Assembly (NCBI RefSeq): GCF_039595395.1
Contig: NZ_JBCNLP010000001.1
Coordinates: forward strand, 868,001-932,000
Origin: Novosphingobium sp.
GTDB taxonomy: Bacteria; Pseudomonadota; Alphaproteobacteria; Sphingomonadales; Sphingomonadaceae
Direction: 5' to 3'
Length of the DNA stretch: 64,000 nt
Every line of letters starts with the position of its first letter. The first letter of the stretch is position 1. The position numbers and the translations under genes are program-made. This document shows positions 1 to 8,664 of this stretch, piece by piece. The notes under the pieces are model-generated. The model had not been told where the DNA came from. It worked only from the letters and a program-made list of their open reading frames with translations, and did no database searches.

Positions 1-971
1 AGAACCCCATTAACTGGGTGAAGGGGTTGATGGCGATCATGGAAGGGCGGCGCATGGCGCTGCGCCTTTATGAAAGCTTCCAGCCCAGCGCGGTGATCGG
101 CTTTGGCGGCTATCCGGCGCTTCCGGCGCTGCTGGCGGCCAAAAGCGCGGGCATCCCTAGCCTGATCCATGAGCAGAACGCCGTGCTGGGCCGGGTGAAC
201 CGCTTCCTCGCCAAGGGCGTCAACGCCATCGCCACCGCCAGTGCCGAAACCGACCGGCTCGACGCTAAATATGCCGAAAAGACCCATGTCATCGGCAATC
301 CGGTGCGTGAGGAGGTGCTGCGCCTGCGCGACCAGCCTTTCCCGCCCTTCACCGAGGATGGTCTGCTGCGCGTGTTGGTGACCGGCGGCTCGCAGGGGGC
401 TCGCGTCCTTTCCGAAGTGGTGCCCGATGGGCTGGCCATGCTGCCGCCGTCGCTGCGCACCCGACTGCAGGTGATCCAGCAGTGCCGCGCCGAGGACATC
501 GACGCCGTGCGCACCCGCTATGCCTCGCATGACATCCCCGCCGAGCTGGCGACCTATTTCGAGGATATGGCCACCCGTCTGGCCGATGCTCACCTGTTTA
601 TCGGCCGTTCGGGCGCCAGCACCATTGCCGAGCTGACCGCCGTGGGCCGCCCCGCCATCCTCGTGCCCTTGCCCATCGCCACCGACGATCATCAGGCCGC
701 CAATGCGCGCGAGATGGTGGTGGCGGGCGGCGCGCGCTCGATCCGACAGGAGAAATTTACCGCCGTGGAACTGGCCAAGCAGATTCAGGCCCTGGCCCAG
801 CGCCCCGAGACGCTGGCCAATGCCGCCCATGCCGCGTGGAATTGCGGCCATCCCAACGCCGCCGCCGATCTGGCCGATCTGGTGGAGAGCTTTGGCGCGG
901 AGCCTTTGATGGACGTTATCAAGGTGGACAGTGCCGCCCTGCCTGCGGGCGCGAAGGGGCAACTGGCATGA
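1..971 (+). CDS. murG: UDP-GlcNAc:lipid I N-acetylglucosaminyltransferase MurG, 5' truncated by window edge
   Basis: MurG transfers GlcNAc from UDP-GlcNAc to lipid I at the inner face of the cytoplasmic membrane, giving lipid II. The open frame is already running at base 3 (NPINWVKGLM...), so roughly 45-70 N-terminal residues with the first glycine-rich loop lie outside the window. Visible are the family motifs IGFGGYPALPALLA, HEQNAVLGRVNR, the VTGGSQGAR loop near base 384, and the UDP-GlcNAc-binding GRSGASTIAEL segment near base 604. The stop TGA (969-971) overlaps the murC ATG (968) as ATGA, which indicates translational coupling in the dcw cluster. Identity is very secure; only the start is missing. 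Confidence 0.97.
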   Translation, partial: NPINWVKGLMAIMEGRRMALRLYESFQPSAVIGFGGYPALPALLAAKSAGIPSLIHEQNAVLGRVNRFLAKGVNAIATASAETDRLDAKYAEKTHVIGNPVREEVLRLRDQPFPPFTEDGLLRVLVTGGSQGARVLSEVVPDGLAMLPPSLRTRLQVIQQCRAEDIDAVRTRYASHDIPAELATYFEDMATRLADAHLFIGRSGASTIAELTAVGRPAILVPLPIATDDHQAANAREMVVAGGARSIRQEKFTAVELAKQIQALAQRPETLANAAHAAWNCGHPNAAADLADLVESFGAEPLMDVIKVDSAALPAGAKGQLA

Positions 972-2377
972 AGGGCGTTGCAACGGACATCGGCACCATC
1001 CATTTCGTCGGCATCGGCGGGATCGGCATGTCGGGCATTGCCGAGGTGATGGCGAACCTTGGCTACACGGTGCAGGGCAGCGACATTGCCGAGGGCTATG
1101 TGGTGGAAGGCCTGCGCCAGCGCGGCATCAAGGTGATGATCGGCCATGCCGCCGAGAATCTGGGCGATGCCGCCGTGGTCGTCACCTCCACCGCCGTGAA
1201 GCGTGACAATCCTGAGGTCGCCGCCGCTCTGGAGCATCGCGTCCCCGTGGTGCGCCGCGCCGAAATGCTGGCCGAGCTGATGCGGCTGAAGAACACCGTC
1301 GCCGTGGCCGGTACGCATGGCAAGACGACGACCACCAGCATGGTCGCCGCGCTGCTCGATGCTGGCGGGGTGGACCCGACCGTCATCAACGGCGGCATCA
1401 TCAACAGCTACGGCTCCAACGCGCGCCTTGGCGCCAGCGACTGGATGGTGGTGGAAGCCGACGAAAGCGACGGTAGCTTCCTGCGTCTGGACGGCACCAT
1501 CGCGGTGGTGACCAACATCGATCCCGAGCATCTCGACCATTACGGGTCGTTTGACCGGGTGAAGCAGTGCTTCGTCGAATTTATCGAGAACGTGCCCTTC
1601 TATGGCGCGGCGGTGCTCTGCATCGACCATCCCGAAGTGCAGGCGATCATCCCCAAGGTGCGGGATCGCCGGGTCATCACCTATGGTTTCTCGGCGCAGG
1701 CCGATGTGCGCGGCGAGAATGTGACGCCCTATCCCGGCGGCAACCGCTTTACCGCCGTGCTGCGCCAGCGCGATGGCAGCTTCCGCCGCATCGAGGGTAT
1801 CGAGCTGCCGATGCCGGGCCGCCACAATGTCCAGAATGCGCTGGCCGCTGTGGCCGTCGCGGTGGAGATGGGCGTCGCCGATGAGCTGATCCGGGGCGGT
1901 TTCGCCAAATTCGGGGGCGTGAAGCGTCGCTTTACCAAGGTGGGCGAGGTGGATGGCGCCACCATCATCGACGATTACGGCCACCACCCTGTCGAGATCC
2001 GCGCCGTGCTGGCCGCCGCGCGCGAAAGCATGCAGAACCGCGTGATCGCCGTGGTGCAGCCACATCGCTTTACCCGTCTGCGCGATCATCTCGATGATTT
2101 CGCCGCCGCCTTCAACGATGCCGATATCGTCTATGCCGCCCCGGTCTATGCCGCTGGCGAGCAGCCCATCGAGGGCGTGGACTCCGCCGCCATGGTGCAG
2201 GGCATCAAGGCGAGGGGCCATCGCAGCGCGCATCTCATCGCGGGTGCCGACGATCTGGCGGGCACGCTGGCTGATGTGATTCAGCCGGGCGATATGGTCG
2301 TGTGCCTTGGCGCGGGCGATATCACCAAATGGGCCGCCGGGCTGGCACCTGCCATTGCGGAGCGCAAGGGCCTGTGA
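968..2377 (+). CDS. murC: UDP-N-acetylmuramate--L-alanine ligase MurC
   Basis: MurC is the ATP-dependent ligase that adds L-Ala to UDP-MurNAc, the first amino acid of the peptidoglycan stem, in the cytoplasm. The product is 469 residues, normal for the family. The N-terminal Rossmann motif GIGGIGMSGIAE lies at about residues 14-25, the ATP-binding GTHGKTTTTS near 115-124, the central NIDPEHLDHYG motif follows, and DDYGHHPVEI opens the C-terminal domain. The ATG at 968 was chosen because it overlaps the murG stop and starts directly before the Rossmann strand. The frame is open further upstream, but that part has no family similarity. The stop overlaps the murB GTG. Confidence 0.98.
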   Translation: MKGVATDIGTIHFVGIGGIGMSGIAEVMANLGYTVQGSDIAEGYVVEGLRQRGIKVMIGHAAENLGDAAVVVTSTAVKRDNPEVAAALEHRVPVVRRAEMLAELMRLKNTVAVAGTHGKTTTTSMVAALLDAGGVDPTVINGGIINSYGSNARLGASDWMVVEADESDGSFLRLDGTIAVVTNIDPEHLDHYGSFDRVKQCFVEFIENVPFYGAAVLCIDHPEVQAIIPKVRDRRVITYGFSAQADVRGENVTPYPGGNRFTAVLRQRDGSFRRIEGIELPMPGRHNVQNALAAVAVAVEMGVADELIRGGFAKFGGVKRRFTKVGEVDGATIIDDYGHHPVEIRAVLAAARESMQNRVIAVVQPHRFTRLRDHLDDFAAAFNDADIVYAAPVYAAGEQPIEGVDSAAMVQGIKARGHRSAHLIAGADDLAGTLADVIQPGDMVVCLGAGDITKWAAGLAPAIAERKGL

Positions 2378-3267
2378 GCTGGACCCCGCCTCCTGTTGCC
2401 GGGCGCTTGACGGCTGATGCTCCACTGGCCCCGCTGGTGTGGTTCAAGAGCGGTGGCGTGGCGCAATGGCTGTTCGAGCCGAAAGACGTGGACGATCTGC
2501 GCGGTTTTCTGGCGCAGCTTCCCGCCGACGTGCCGGTGATGGCGCTGGGGCTGGGCAGCAATCTGATCGTGCGCGATGGCGGTGTGCCGGGCGTGGTGGT
2601 CCGTCTGGGTAAGGCCTTCGCCAAGGTCGAGAGACTGGACGATCTGACGCTGAATTGCGGCGGCGGTGCGAGTGGCATTCTGGTCTCCTCCACCGCGCGC
2701 GATGCCGGGATTGCGGGGCTGGAGTTCCTGCGCTCGATCCCCGGCACAGTGGGTGGTTTCGTGCGCATGAATGGCGGCGCCTATGGGCGTGAGGTGAAGA
2801 ATATTCTGGTCGATTGCGATGTGGTGACGCGCGATGGCCAGTTGGCAACGCTGCCGCTGTCCGATCTGGGTTACACCTACCGCCATTCTGATCTGGCCGA
2901 AGGCGCGATTGTCGTATCAGCCCGCTTCCGTGGCCAGCCCGGCGAGGCCGAGGCCATTCAGGCCGAGATGGACCGCATCTCCGCCAGCCGCGAGGCCAGC
3001 CAGCCCCTGCGCAGCAAGACCGGCGGCTCGACCTTCAAGAACCCTCCGGGCGAGCGTGCCTGGGAGCTGGTGGACCGTGCCGGATGCCGGGGGCTGACCA
3101 TCGGCGGCGCGCAGGTCAGCGAGAAACACACCAATTTCCTCATCAACACCGGCAATGCCACCAGCGCCGACATCGAGACGCTGGGCGATGAAGTGCGCCG
3201 CCGGGTCAAAGCGCAATCCGGCGTCGAGCTGGAATGGGAAATCAAGCGAGTAGGCAAGACATTGTGA
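2374..3267 (+). CDS. murB: UDP-N-acetylenolpyruvoylglucosamine reductase MurB
   Basis: MurB is the FAD flavoenzyme that reduces UDP-GlcNAc-enolpyruvate to UDP-MurNAc with NADPH. The protein is 297 residues. The FAD-binding loop GLGSNLIVRDGG, the SIPGTVGGFVRMNGGAYG segment and the proton-donor serine motif GGSTFKNP are all present, and the C-terminal glutamate region (ELEWEIKRVG) is intact. The GTG at 2374 overlaps the murC stop as GTGA. The frame is open back to 2302, but that extension is only murC read out of frame. The stop in turn overlaps the GTG of ddl, so murC-murB-ddl form a chain of four-base overlaps. Confidence 0.97.
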   Translation: MSWTPPPVAGRLTADAPLAPLVWFKSGGVAQWLFEPKDVDDLRGFLAQLPADVPVMALGLGSNLIVRDGGVPGVVVRLGKAFAKVERLDDLTLNCGGGASGILVSSTARDAGIAGLEFLRSIPGTVGGFVRMNGGAYGREVKNILVDCDVVTRDGQLATLPLSDLGYTYRHSDLAEGAIVVSARFRGQPGEAEAIQAEMDRISASREASQPLRSKTGGSTFKNPPGERAWELVDRAGCRGLTIGGAQVSEKHTNFLINTGNATSADIETLGDEVRRRVKAQSGVELEWEIKRVGKTL

Positions 3268-4217
3268 GCAAGTTGCCCCACCTTCATATCGCCGTGCTGA
3301 TGGGCGGCTGGTCTTCGGAACGCCCCGTCTCGCTGATGAGCGGCAATGGCGTGGCCGATGCTCTGGAAAGCCGGGGCCACAAGGTCACCCGCATCGATAT
3401 GGGCCGCGATGTCGCCCTCAAGCTGGCTGAGGCCAAGCCCGATGTGGTCTTCAACGCCCTGCATGGCGCGCCGGGTGAGGATGGCAGCGTGCAGGGCATG
3501 ATGGATCTGATGGGCCTCACCTACACCCATTCGGGCCTGACCAGCAGCGTGATCGCCATCGACAAGGAACTGACCAAGCAGGCGCTGATCCCGCATGGCA
3601 TCCCCATGCCGGGCGGCCGCATCGTGCAGAGCGCCGAGCTGTTCGACAAAGACCCGCTGCCGCGCCCCTATGTGCTGAAACCGGCCTGCGAGGGGTCCAG
3701 CGTAGGCGTCGCCATCGTGACGGCCAATGGCAATTACGGCAATCCCATCGGGCGCGACGTGGAAGGCCCCTGGCACCATTTCCCCGAGCTGATGGCCGAG
3801 CCCTTCATTCGCGGCAAGGAACTGACCACCGCCGTGCTGGGCGACAAGGCTCTGATGGTGACGGAACTGATCCCCACCACCGAATTCTACGATTTCGACG
3901 CGAAATACACCGATGGCCTCACCCGCCATGTCTGCCCCGCCGAGATCCCCGAGGATGTGGCGCAGGCCTGCAAGGACATCGCCCTGCGCGCGCATCAGTT
4001 GCTGGGCTGCAAGGGCACCAGCCGCAGCGATTTCCGCTGGGACGACGAGCAGGGCGTGGAAGGCCTGTTCCTGCTGGAGGTCAACACGCAGCCGGGCATG
4101 ACGCCTCTGTCGCTGGTGCCCGAACAGGCGCGGCATCTGGGCATGGATTACGCCGATCTGGTCGAGGCCATCGTTGCCGAGGCTCTGGCCGACGCCAAGG
4201 CCAAGAAGGGGGCATAA
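3264..4217 (+). CDS. ddl: D-alanine--D-alanine ligase Ddl
   Basis: Ddl is an ATP-grasp enzyme that makes D-Ala-D-Ala for the peptidoglycan stem. At 317 residues it has the usual B-type length. Seen in order are the N-terminal GGWSSERPVSL motif, the ATP-grasp loop EGSSVGVAI, the RSDFRWDD metal region and the C-terminal EVNTQPGMTPLSL signature. The GTG start at 3264 overlaps the murB stop as GTGA; an alternative in-frame start at 3234 would lie inside murB and adds no conserved sequence. It lies nine bases upstream of ftsQ, as in most alphaproteobacterial dcw clusters. Confidence 0.97.
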   Translation: MSKLPHLHIAVLMGGWSSERPVSLMSGNGVADALESRGHKVTRIDMGRDVALKLAEAKPDVVFNALHGAPGEDGSVQGMMDLMGLTYTHSGLTSSVIAIDKELTKQALIPHGIPMPGGRIVQSAELFDKDPLPRPYVLKPACEGSSVGVAIVTANGNYGNPIGRDVEGPWHHFPELMAEPFIRGKELTTAVLGDKALMVTELIPTTEFYDFDAKYTDGLTRHVCPAEIPEDVAQACKDIALRAHQLLGCKGTSRSDFRWDDEQGVEGLFLLEVNTQPGMTPLSLVPEQARHLGMDYADLVEAIVAEALADAKAKKGA

Positions 4218-4225
4218 CACAGCCG

Positions 4226-5524
4226 ATGAGCCAGAAGCTGAAACGCGGCGGCGCCAGCGCCCGCAAGCAGGCCAGCAAGGCCAGCAACGCCCGCAAGGTG
4301 GCGGTGGCGCGCGCGCGCACCGGCACGGCGATGGACCGTGTGCTGGCGCTGCTGCCCTTCAGCGAGGCTCAGCTTCATCGCATCTTTCTGGTGACCATTC
4401 TGGGCTGCGCGCTGGGTCTGGCCTGGCTGGTGATGGTGCTGGCCGGCGTGCCCGCCATGGCCACGCAGCAGGTGGCCTCCATCGCCTCGCAGGCCGGGTT
4501 TCAGGTGCGCCGGGTCGAGGTGCATGGCGTCAAGCATCTCAACGAGCTGAAGGTCTATGAGCGGGTGCTGGCCCAGCGCGACCGCGCCATGCCGCTGGTC
4601 GATCTGGAGGCGGTGCGTGACGATCTGCTGCAATTGAGCTGGGTCGAGGATGCCCGCGTTTCGCGCGAATTGCCCGATACGCTGGTGGTCGATATCGTCG
4701 AACGCAAGCCGGGCCCCGTGCTGCGCGAGGGGCAGAAGCTGACCCTGATCGATGCTGGCGGCCACCGGTTGGAGCCCATTGGTCCCGCGCGCGCCAAGGG
4801 CAAGCTGGTGCTGTCTGGCGAGGGTGTGGCCGATAAGGTGGGCGATCTCACCTCGCTGCTCGATGCCGCGCCCGCGCTGCGTCCGCAGGTGGCCGAGGCT
4901 GAGTGGGTGGGCAATCGCCGCTGGAATCTTACCTTCAAGACCAATCAGGTGCTGGCTCTGCCCGAGGGTGACAAGGTCGGCGCCGATGCGCTGATGGCCT
5001 TTGCGCGGCTCGACGGCACCAACCGCTTGCTTGGGGGCCGCGTGGTGGCCTTCGATATGCGCTCCCCCGACCGGATCTATATGCGCGTGCCGGGCAGCTC
5101 GACCAATGGCATGCCCGACAGCCCGCTGGCGGTGGCAGCGGTGACGCCCGAGGCGGATGCGACCTCGACGCCCGGCGAGGCCAAGCCGGAGGCGCCCAAG
5201 CCCGCCGCCAAGCCGAAATCCGCCGCCACGCCGCATCACGAAACCGCCGAGCATGTGGGCGTGATCCGCAATGCGCTGGCTCATGTCGGCGGGGCCGAGC
5301 ATGCGGTGAAGCATGAGGCGCATAAACCCGCGCCCGTTCACAAACCAGAACACAAGCCCGCCCCGGCGCACAAGCCCGAGCATAAGCCGACCCCGGCCCA
5401 CAAGCCGGAAAAGCACAAGGCCGAGCCTGCGCATAAGGCGCCTGCTCACAAGCCGGCCGCTCATAAACCCGCCACCGCGCATAAGCCGGACCATAAGGCG
5501 CCTCACCACAAGGACGCCCATTGA
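4226..5524 (+). CDS. ftsQ: Cell division protein FtsQ with a long His-Lys-Pro-rich C-terminal tail
   Basis: FtsQ (DivIB) is the bitopic inner-membrane protein that bridges early and late divisome components (FtsB/FtsL and FtsW/FtsI). A basic cytoplasmic N-terminus of about 50 residues precedes one membrane helix (about 52-74), a POTRA domain (RRVEVHGVKHLNELKV, from about 92) and the beta domain (WVEDARVSRELPDTLVVDIVERKPGPV onward). The conserved fold ends near residue 290. Then follows an Ala/Pro/Lys-rich stretch and, from about residue 353 to the end at 432, an 80-residue low-complexity tail built from HKP and HKPEHKPAPA-like units. Family members are usually about 250-310 residues, so the tail is an extension. 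Its position after the periplasmic domain places it in the periplasm. Confidence 0.95.
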   Translation: MSQKLKRGGASARKQASKASNARKVAVARARTGTAMDRVLALLPFSEAQLHRIFLVTILGCALGLAWLVMVLAGVPAMATQQVASIASQAGFQVRRVEVHGVKHLNELKVYERVLAQRDRAMPLVDLEAVRDDLLQLSWVEDARVSRELPDTLVVDIVERKPGPVLREGQKLTLIDAGGHRLEPIGPARAKGKLVLSGEGVADKVGDLTSLLDAAPALRPQVAEAEWVGNRRWNLTFKTNQVLALPEGDKVGADALMAFARLDGTNRLLGGRVVAFDMRSPDRIYMRVPGSSTNGMPDSPLAVAAVTPEADATSTPGEAKPEAPKPAAKPKSAATPHHETAEHVGVIRNALAHVGGAEHAVKHEAHKPAPVHKPEHKPAPAHKPEHKPTPAHKPEKHKAEPAHKAPAHKPAAHKPATAHKPDHKAPHHKDAH

Positions 5525-6807
5525 TGGTCGCACCCCGGATCGTCAGTGCCTTTGGCGCGGTCAACATCGGTTCCTTTCGTATTTCGGCGATCATTGCCGG
5601 GCGTACCGAAACCGGCGAATTGCTGGTGCTGGGCAGCGGCCACCGCGCGGCGCAGGGCGTGAAGCGCGGCTACGTGGTGGATATGCATGCCGCCACCTAT
5701 GCCGTGCGCGATGCCATCGAACGTGCCGAGAAGATGGCGGGCACCAGCGTGCAGGCGGTCTCGATCGGCTGCAGCGGGGCGGGCATGGCCAGCCAGATCA
5801 CCCAGGTCGAGGCCGATATCGGCGGCCGCCGGATCGAGGACGACGATATCGAGCATCTGCTCGCGGGCGCCTGCGGCGTGATCCAGCCCGATGGGCGGGT
5901 GGTGCTGCATGCCCAGCCCGCGCATTACACGCTGGATGGCGCGCATGGCGTGGCCAATCCCAAGGGGCTGCATGCCGGGCGTCTGGGCGTCGATATCCAT
6001 GTGATGCTGGGCGACGGCGGCCCGGTGCGCAACCTGACCGAGGCGGTGCAGAACGCGCATCTGCAGGTGACCTCGGTGGTGGCCTCGCCGATTGCCGCCG
6101 GTTACGCCTGCCTGGCGCCGGAAGAGCGCGAGCTGGGCGTGGCGCTGGTGGAATTCGGCGCGGAAGTGACCACCGTGTCGCTGTTTGCCGCTGGTATGCT
6201 GGTGGGGCTGACGACCATTCCGATGGGCTCGGGCGACATCACCGATGCCATTGCCTCGTCCTTTGGCATCCGCCGTTTTCAGGCCGAGCGTTTGAAATGC
6301 GTCAACGGTTCGGCCATCGCCAGCCCGGCGGACCATCGCGAGATGATCCCCATCAACGGGCCGGGCGAGGAAGGCACGGGCGGCCAGCTCGCCCGCCATG
6401 CCGATGACAAGAACCGTATTCCCCGCGCCGAACTCATCACCGTCATCACCACCCAGCTCGGGCGGCTGATGGATGAGGTCAACCGCGTCCTGAAAGCCAT
6501 GGGCTTTGCCGGGGCGGGGGCCGGGCAGGTGGTCTTCACCGGCGGGGGGGCCGAACTGGCGGGTCTGGCCGATTTCGCGCAAGGCGCTTTGGGCCGTCCG
6601 GTGCGCATCGGGCGCCCCATGGCCATCAAGGGGCTGGCCGAAGCCCATGCCACGCCGGGCTTTTCAACGCTGGCCGGTCTGGTGCTTTATGCCGCCGCCG
6701 ACCCCGTTGATATACGCAGATTGAGCCGCGCCCAGCGCCGCACGACGCGCTTTTCGGGCTCTGGCCTGATGAACCGTGTGCTGCATGCGCTGAAGGAATA
6801 TTTTTGA
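5524..6807 (+). CDS. ftsA: Cell division protein FtsA
   Basis: FtsA is the actin-like ATPase that tethers FtsZ to the membrane and recruits later divisome proteins. The 427-residue product carries the actin-fold opening VSAFGAVNIGSFRISAIIAG, the SHS2 (1C) subdomain region around GVKRGYVVDM, and the phosphate/adenosine loop FTGGGAELAGLADFA. The C-terminus MNRVLHALKEYF can form the short amphipathic membrane-targeting helix. The ATG at 5524 overlaps the ftsQ stop by one base (TGATG). A TTG one codon upstream is also in frame but unnecessary. The 172-base gap to ftsZ holds a structured leader. Confidence 0.97.
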   Translation: MVAPRIVSAFGAVNIGSFRISAIIAGRTETGELLVLGSGHRAAQGVKRGYVVDMHAATYAVRDAIERAEKMAGTSVQAVSIGCSGAGMASQITQVEADIGGRRIEDDDIEHLLAGACGVIQPDGRVVLHAQPAHYTLDGAHGVANPKGLHAGRLGVDIHVMLGDGGPVRNLTEAVQNAHLQVTSVVASPIAAGYACLAPEERELGVALVEFGAEVTTVSLFAAGMLVGLTTIPMGSGDITDAIASSFGIRRFQAERLKCVNGSAIASPADHREMIPINGPGEEGTGGQLARHADDKNRIPRAELITVITTQLGRLMDEVNRVLKAMGFAGAGAGQVVFTGGGAELAGLADFAQGALGRPVRIGRPMAIKGLAEAHATPGFSTLAGLVLYAAADPVDIRRLSRAQRRTTRFSGSGLMNRVLHALKEYF

Positions 6808-6902
6808 GGTGGCGTTAAAAGCGCGCCATCGCCAACAACGACTGTGGACAAATGGCAAATGCGCTTTGCACAGCCGAGTCGAAGCGTGCATTTTAGAGAG
6901 AT

Positions 6903-6965
6903 AGTCTGACGCGACTTCCCTGCCTGAATCTGGGGTACCGAAATCAGGGCGGCGGGAAGCAGACT
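6903..6965 (+). promoter_or_regulatory. Structured 5' leader hairpin directly upstream of the ftsZ ribosome-binding site
   Basis: Three nested helices can be drawn by eye: AGTCTG (6903-6908) with CAGACT (6960-6965), CTTCCC (6915-6920) with GGGAAG (6954-6959), and CCTGA (6923-6927) with TCAGG (6944-6948). The loop is 16 bases. The 3' leg ends one base before the AAGGAG Shine-Dalgarno at 6967-6972, so folding could affect ftsZ initiation. That function is inference; no energy calculation was possible. Confidence 0.45.
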
Positions 6966-6979
6966 GAAGGAGTATGGCA

Positions 6980-8542
6980 ATGAGCATCAATATCGGTCCG
7001 CCCGCCGTCGAGGAGCTGCGCCCGCGCATCACTGTGATCGGTGTCGGTGGAGCCGGAGGCAACGCCATCGCCAACATGATCAACGCCGAGATCGAGGGTG
7101 TCGACTTCGTCGTCGCCAACACCGATGCCCAGGCGCTGAACAACTCCATCGCCAAGAACCGCATCCAGCTCGGGCTTGAGATCACCAAGGGTCTGGGCGC
7201 CGGCGCCCGTCCCGAGGTCGGTCGCGCCGCAGCGGAAGAGACCATCGCCGAGATCGAGCGTGCGCTCGAAGGCGTACACATGTGCTTTATCGCTGCCGGC
7301 ATGGGCGGCGGCACGGGTACTGGCGCGGCTCCCGTCATCGCCAAGGTGGCGCGCGACAAGGGCGTGCTGACCGTGGGCGTGGTGACCAAGCCCTTCCTGT
7401 TCGAGGGTACGCGCCGCATGCGCAGCGCCGATTCGGGCATCGAGGAGCTGCAGAAGCACGTCGACACGCTGATCGTCATCCCCAACCAGAACCTGTTCCT
7501 GATCGCCAAGGCCGAGACGACCTTCAAGGAAGCCTTCGGTCTGGCCGATGAGGTGCTGCAGCAGGGCGTCCGTTCGATCACCGATCTGATGGTGATGCCG
7601 GGCCTCATCAACCTCGACTTTGCCGACGTGCGTTCGGTGATGGCCGAGATGGGCAAGGCCATGATGGGCACCGGCGAGGGCAGCGGCGAGCATCGCGCGC
7701 TCGAAGCCGCCGAGCGTGCCATCGCCAACCCGCTGCTCGACGGCGTGTCGATGCAGGGTGCCAAGGGCGTCATCATCTCGATCATCGGCGGCGACGACAT
7801 GAAGCTGCTGGAGGTCGACGAGGCCGCCAACCACATCCGCGAGCTGGTCGATCCCAACGCCAACATCATCTGGGGCAGCGCCTTCAACCCCGATCTGCAG
7901 GGCAAGATCCGCGTGTCGGTGGTCGCCACCGGCATCGAGCAGACCCCGCAGATGGCTGAGGAAGCCAGCCGCCCCTTCAGCCTGAACGCCACGCGCGGTC
8001 CGGCTCGCCCCTCGATCGCCGTGCCCGGTGGTCAGCCGATCGTGCCGCCTGCCGGTCCGACGCTGACCGTGCCGCCCGCGCCGCAGGTCAATTTCGCTCC
8101 CGCCAGCTTCTCTCCGGCGCCCGAGCCGCAGCCGGTGTTCACCCCGCTTTCCGCGCCTCAGGTCGATGAGCCGCTGGAGCTGGGCATGGGCCAGGAAGCG
8201 CCCGGCAATCCCGATGAGCTGCTCCTCGACGCCAGCAGCCTGGCCGATTTCGATGGTCCGGCCGCTGGTCGCCGCCGTCCGCTGCTGTCGGAGCAGGAGC
8301 CGCAATCCTACGCGCCTCAGCACAATCCCCAGCAGCAGCCCTATGCGCCGCTGGAGCCCACGCAGCGCTTCACCCCCGCGCCGGAGCAGTCGGTGCGGCC
8401 CGCTGGCACCTCGGGCGGTACGCTGTTCGAGCGCATGGCCAATCTGGCCGGTCGCCGCCACAGCGACGATGACGATCATGACGGCGATGAGGGCGGGGCG
8501 ATCAACATCCCGCGCTTCCTCGGTCGCCAGAACAACCAGTAA
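6980..8542 (+). CDS. ftsZ: Cell division protein FtsZ
   Basis: FtsZ is the tubulin-like GTPase that forms the Z ring. The tubulin signature GGGTGTGA is near residue 110, the N-terminal GVGGAGGNAIANMI loop near 18-31, and NLDFADVRSVM marks the T7 synergy loop. The core ends near residue 320. A long Pro/Gln/Ala-rich linker of about 180 residues follows, and the conserved C-terminal peptide INIPRFLGRQ (FtsA-binding) closes the protein. The ATG at 6980 was chosen over the ATG at 6974 because AAGGAG at 6967-6972 is seven bases from the former and only one from the latter. A strong terminator follows, so ftsZ ends the cluster. Confidence 0.98.
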   Translation: MSINIGPPAVEELRPRITVIGVGGAGGNAIANMINAEIEGVDFVVANTDAQALNNSIAKNRIQLGLEITKGLGAGARPEVGRAAAEETIAEIERALEGVHMCFIAAGMGGGTGTGAAPVIAKVARDKGVLTVGVVTKPFLFEGTRRMRSADSGIEELQKHVDTLIVIPNQNLFLIAKAETTFKEAFGLADEVLQQGVRSITDLMVMPGLINLDFADVRSVMAEMGKAMMGTGEGSGEHRALEAAERAIANPLLDGVSMQGAKGVIISIIGGDDMKLLEVDEAANHIRELVDPNANIIWGSAFNPDLQGKIRVSVVATGIEQTPQMAEEASRPFSLNATRGPARPSIAVPGGQPIVPPAGPTLTVPPAPQVNFAPASFSPAPEPQPVFTPLSAPQVDEPLELGMGQEAPGNPDELLLDASSLADFDGPAAGRRRPLLSEQEPQSYAPQHNPQQQPYAPLEPTQRFTPAPEQSVRPAGTSGGTLFERMANLAGRRHSDDDDHDGDEGGAINIPRFLGRQNNQ

Positions 8543-8550
8543 AGCGAATG

Positions 8551-8584
8551 GAGCCGGATCTTTCGAGATCCGGCTCCGGTTTTA
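8551..8584 (+). terminator. Rho-independent terminator after ftsZ
   Basis: Perfect 11-bp stem GAGCCGGATCT / AGATCCGGCTC with a TTCG tetraloop, followed by GG and TTTT. It begins nine bases after the ftsZ stop and closes the dcw transcription unit. Confidence 0.92.
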
Positions 8585-8664
8585 AGACGGCAGGGATGCA
8601 GCACGATGATCGGTGATCGCCAGGCACAGGCGCAGCAGGGCTGGGCCTGATGCAAGGACTCAGC

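Noticed and set aside
785..2425. A minus-strand frame of 546 codons opposite murC
   Set aside because: MurC is certain and the antisense product is low-complexity.
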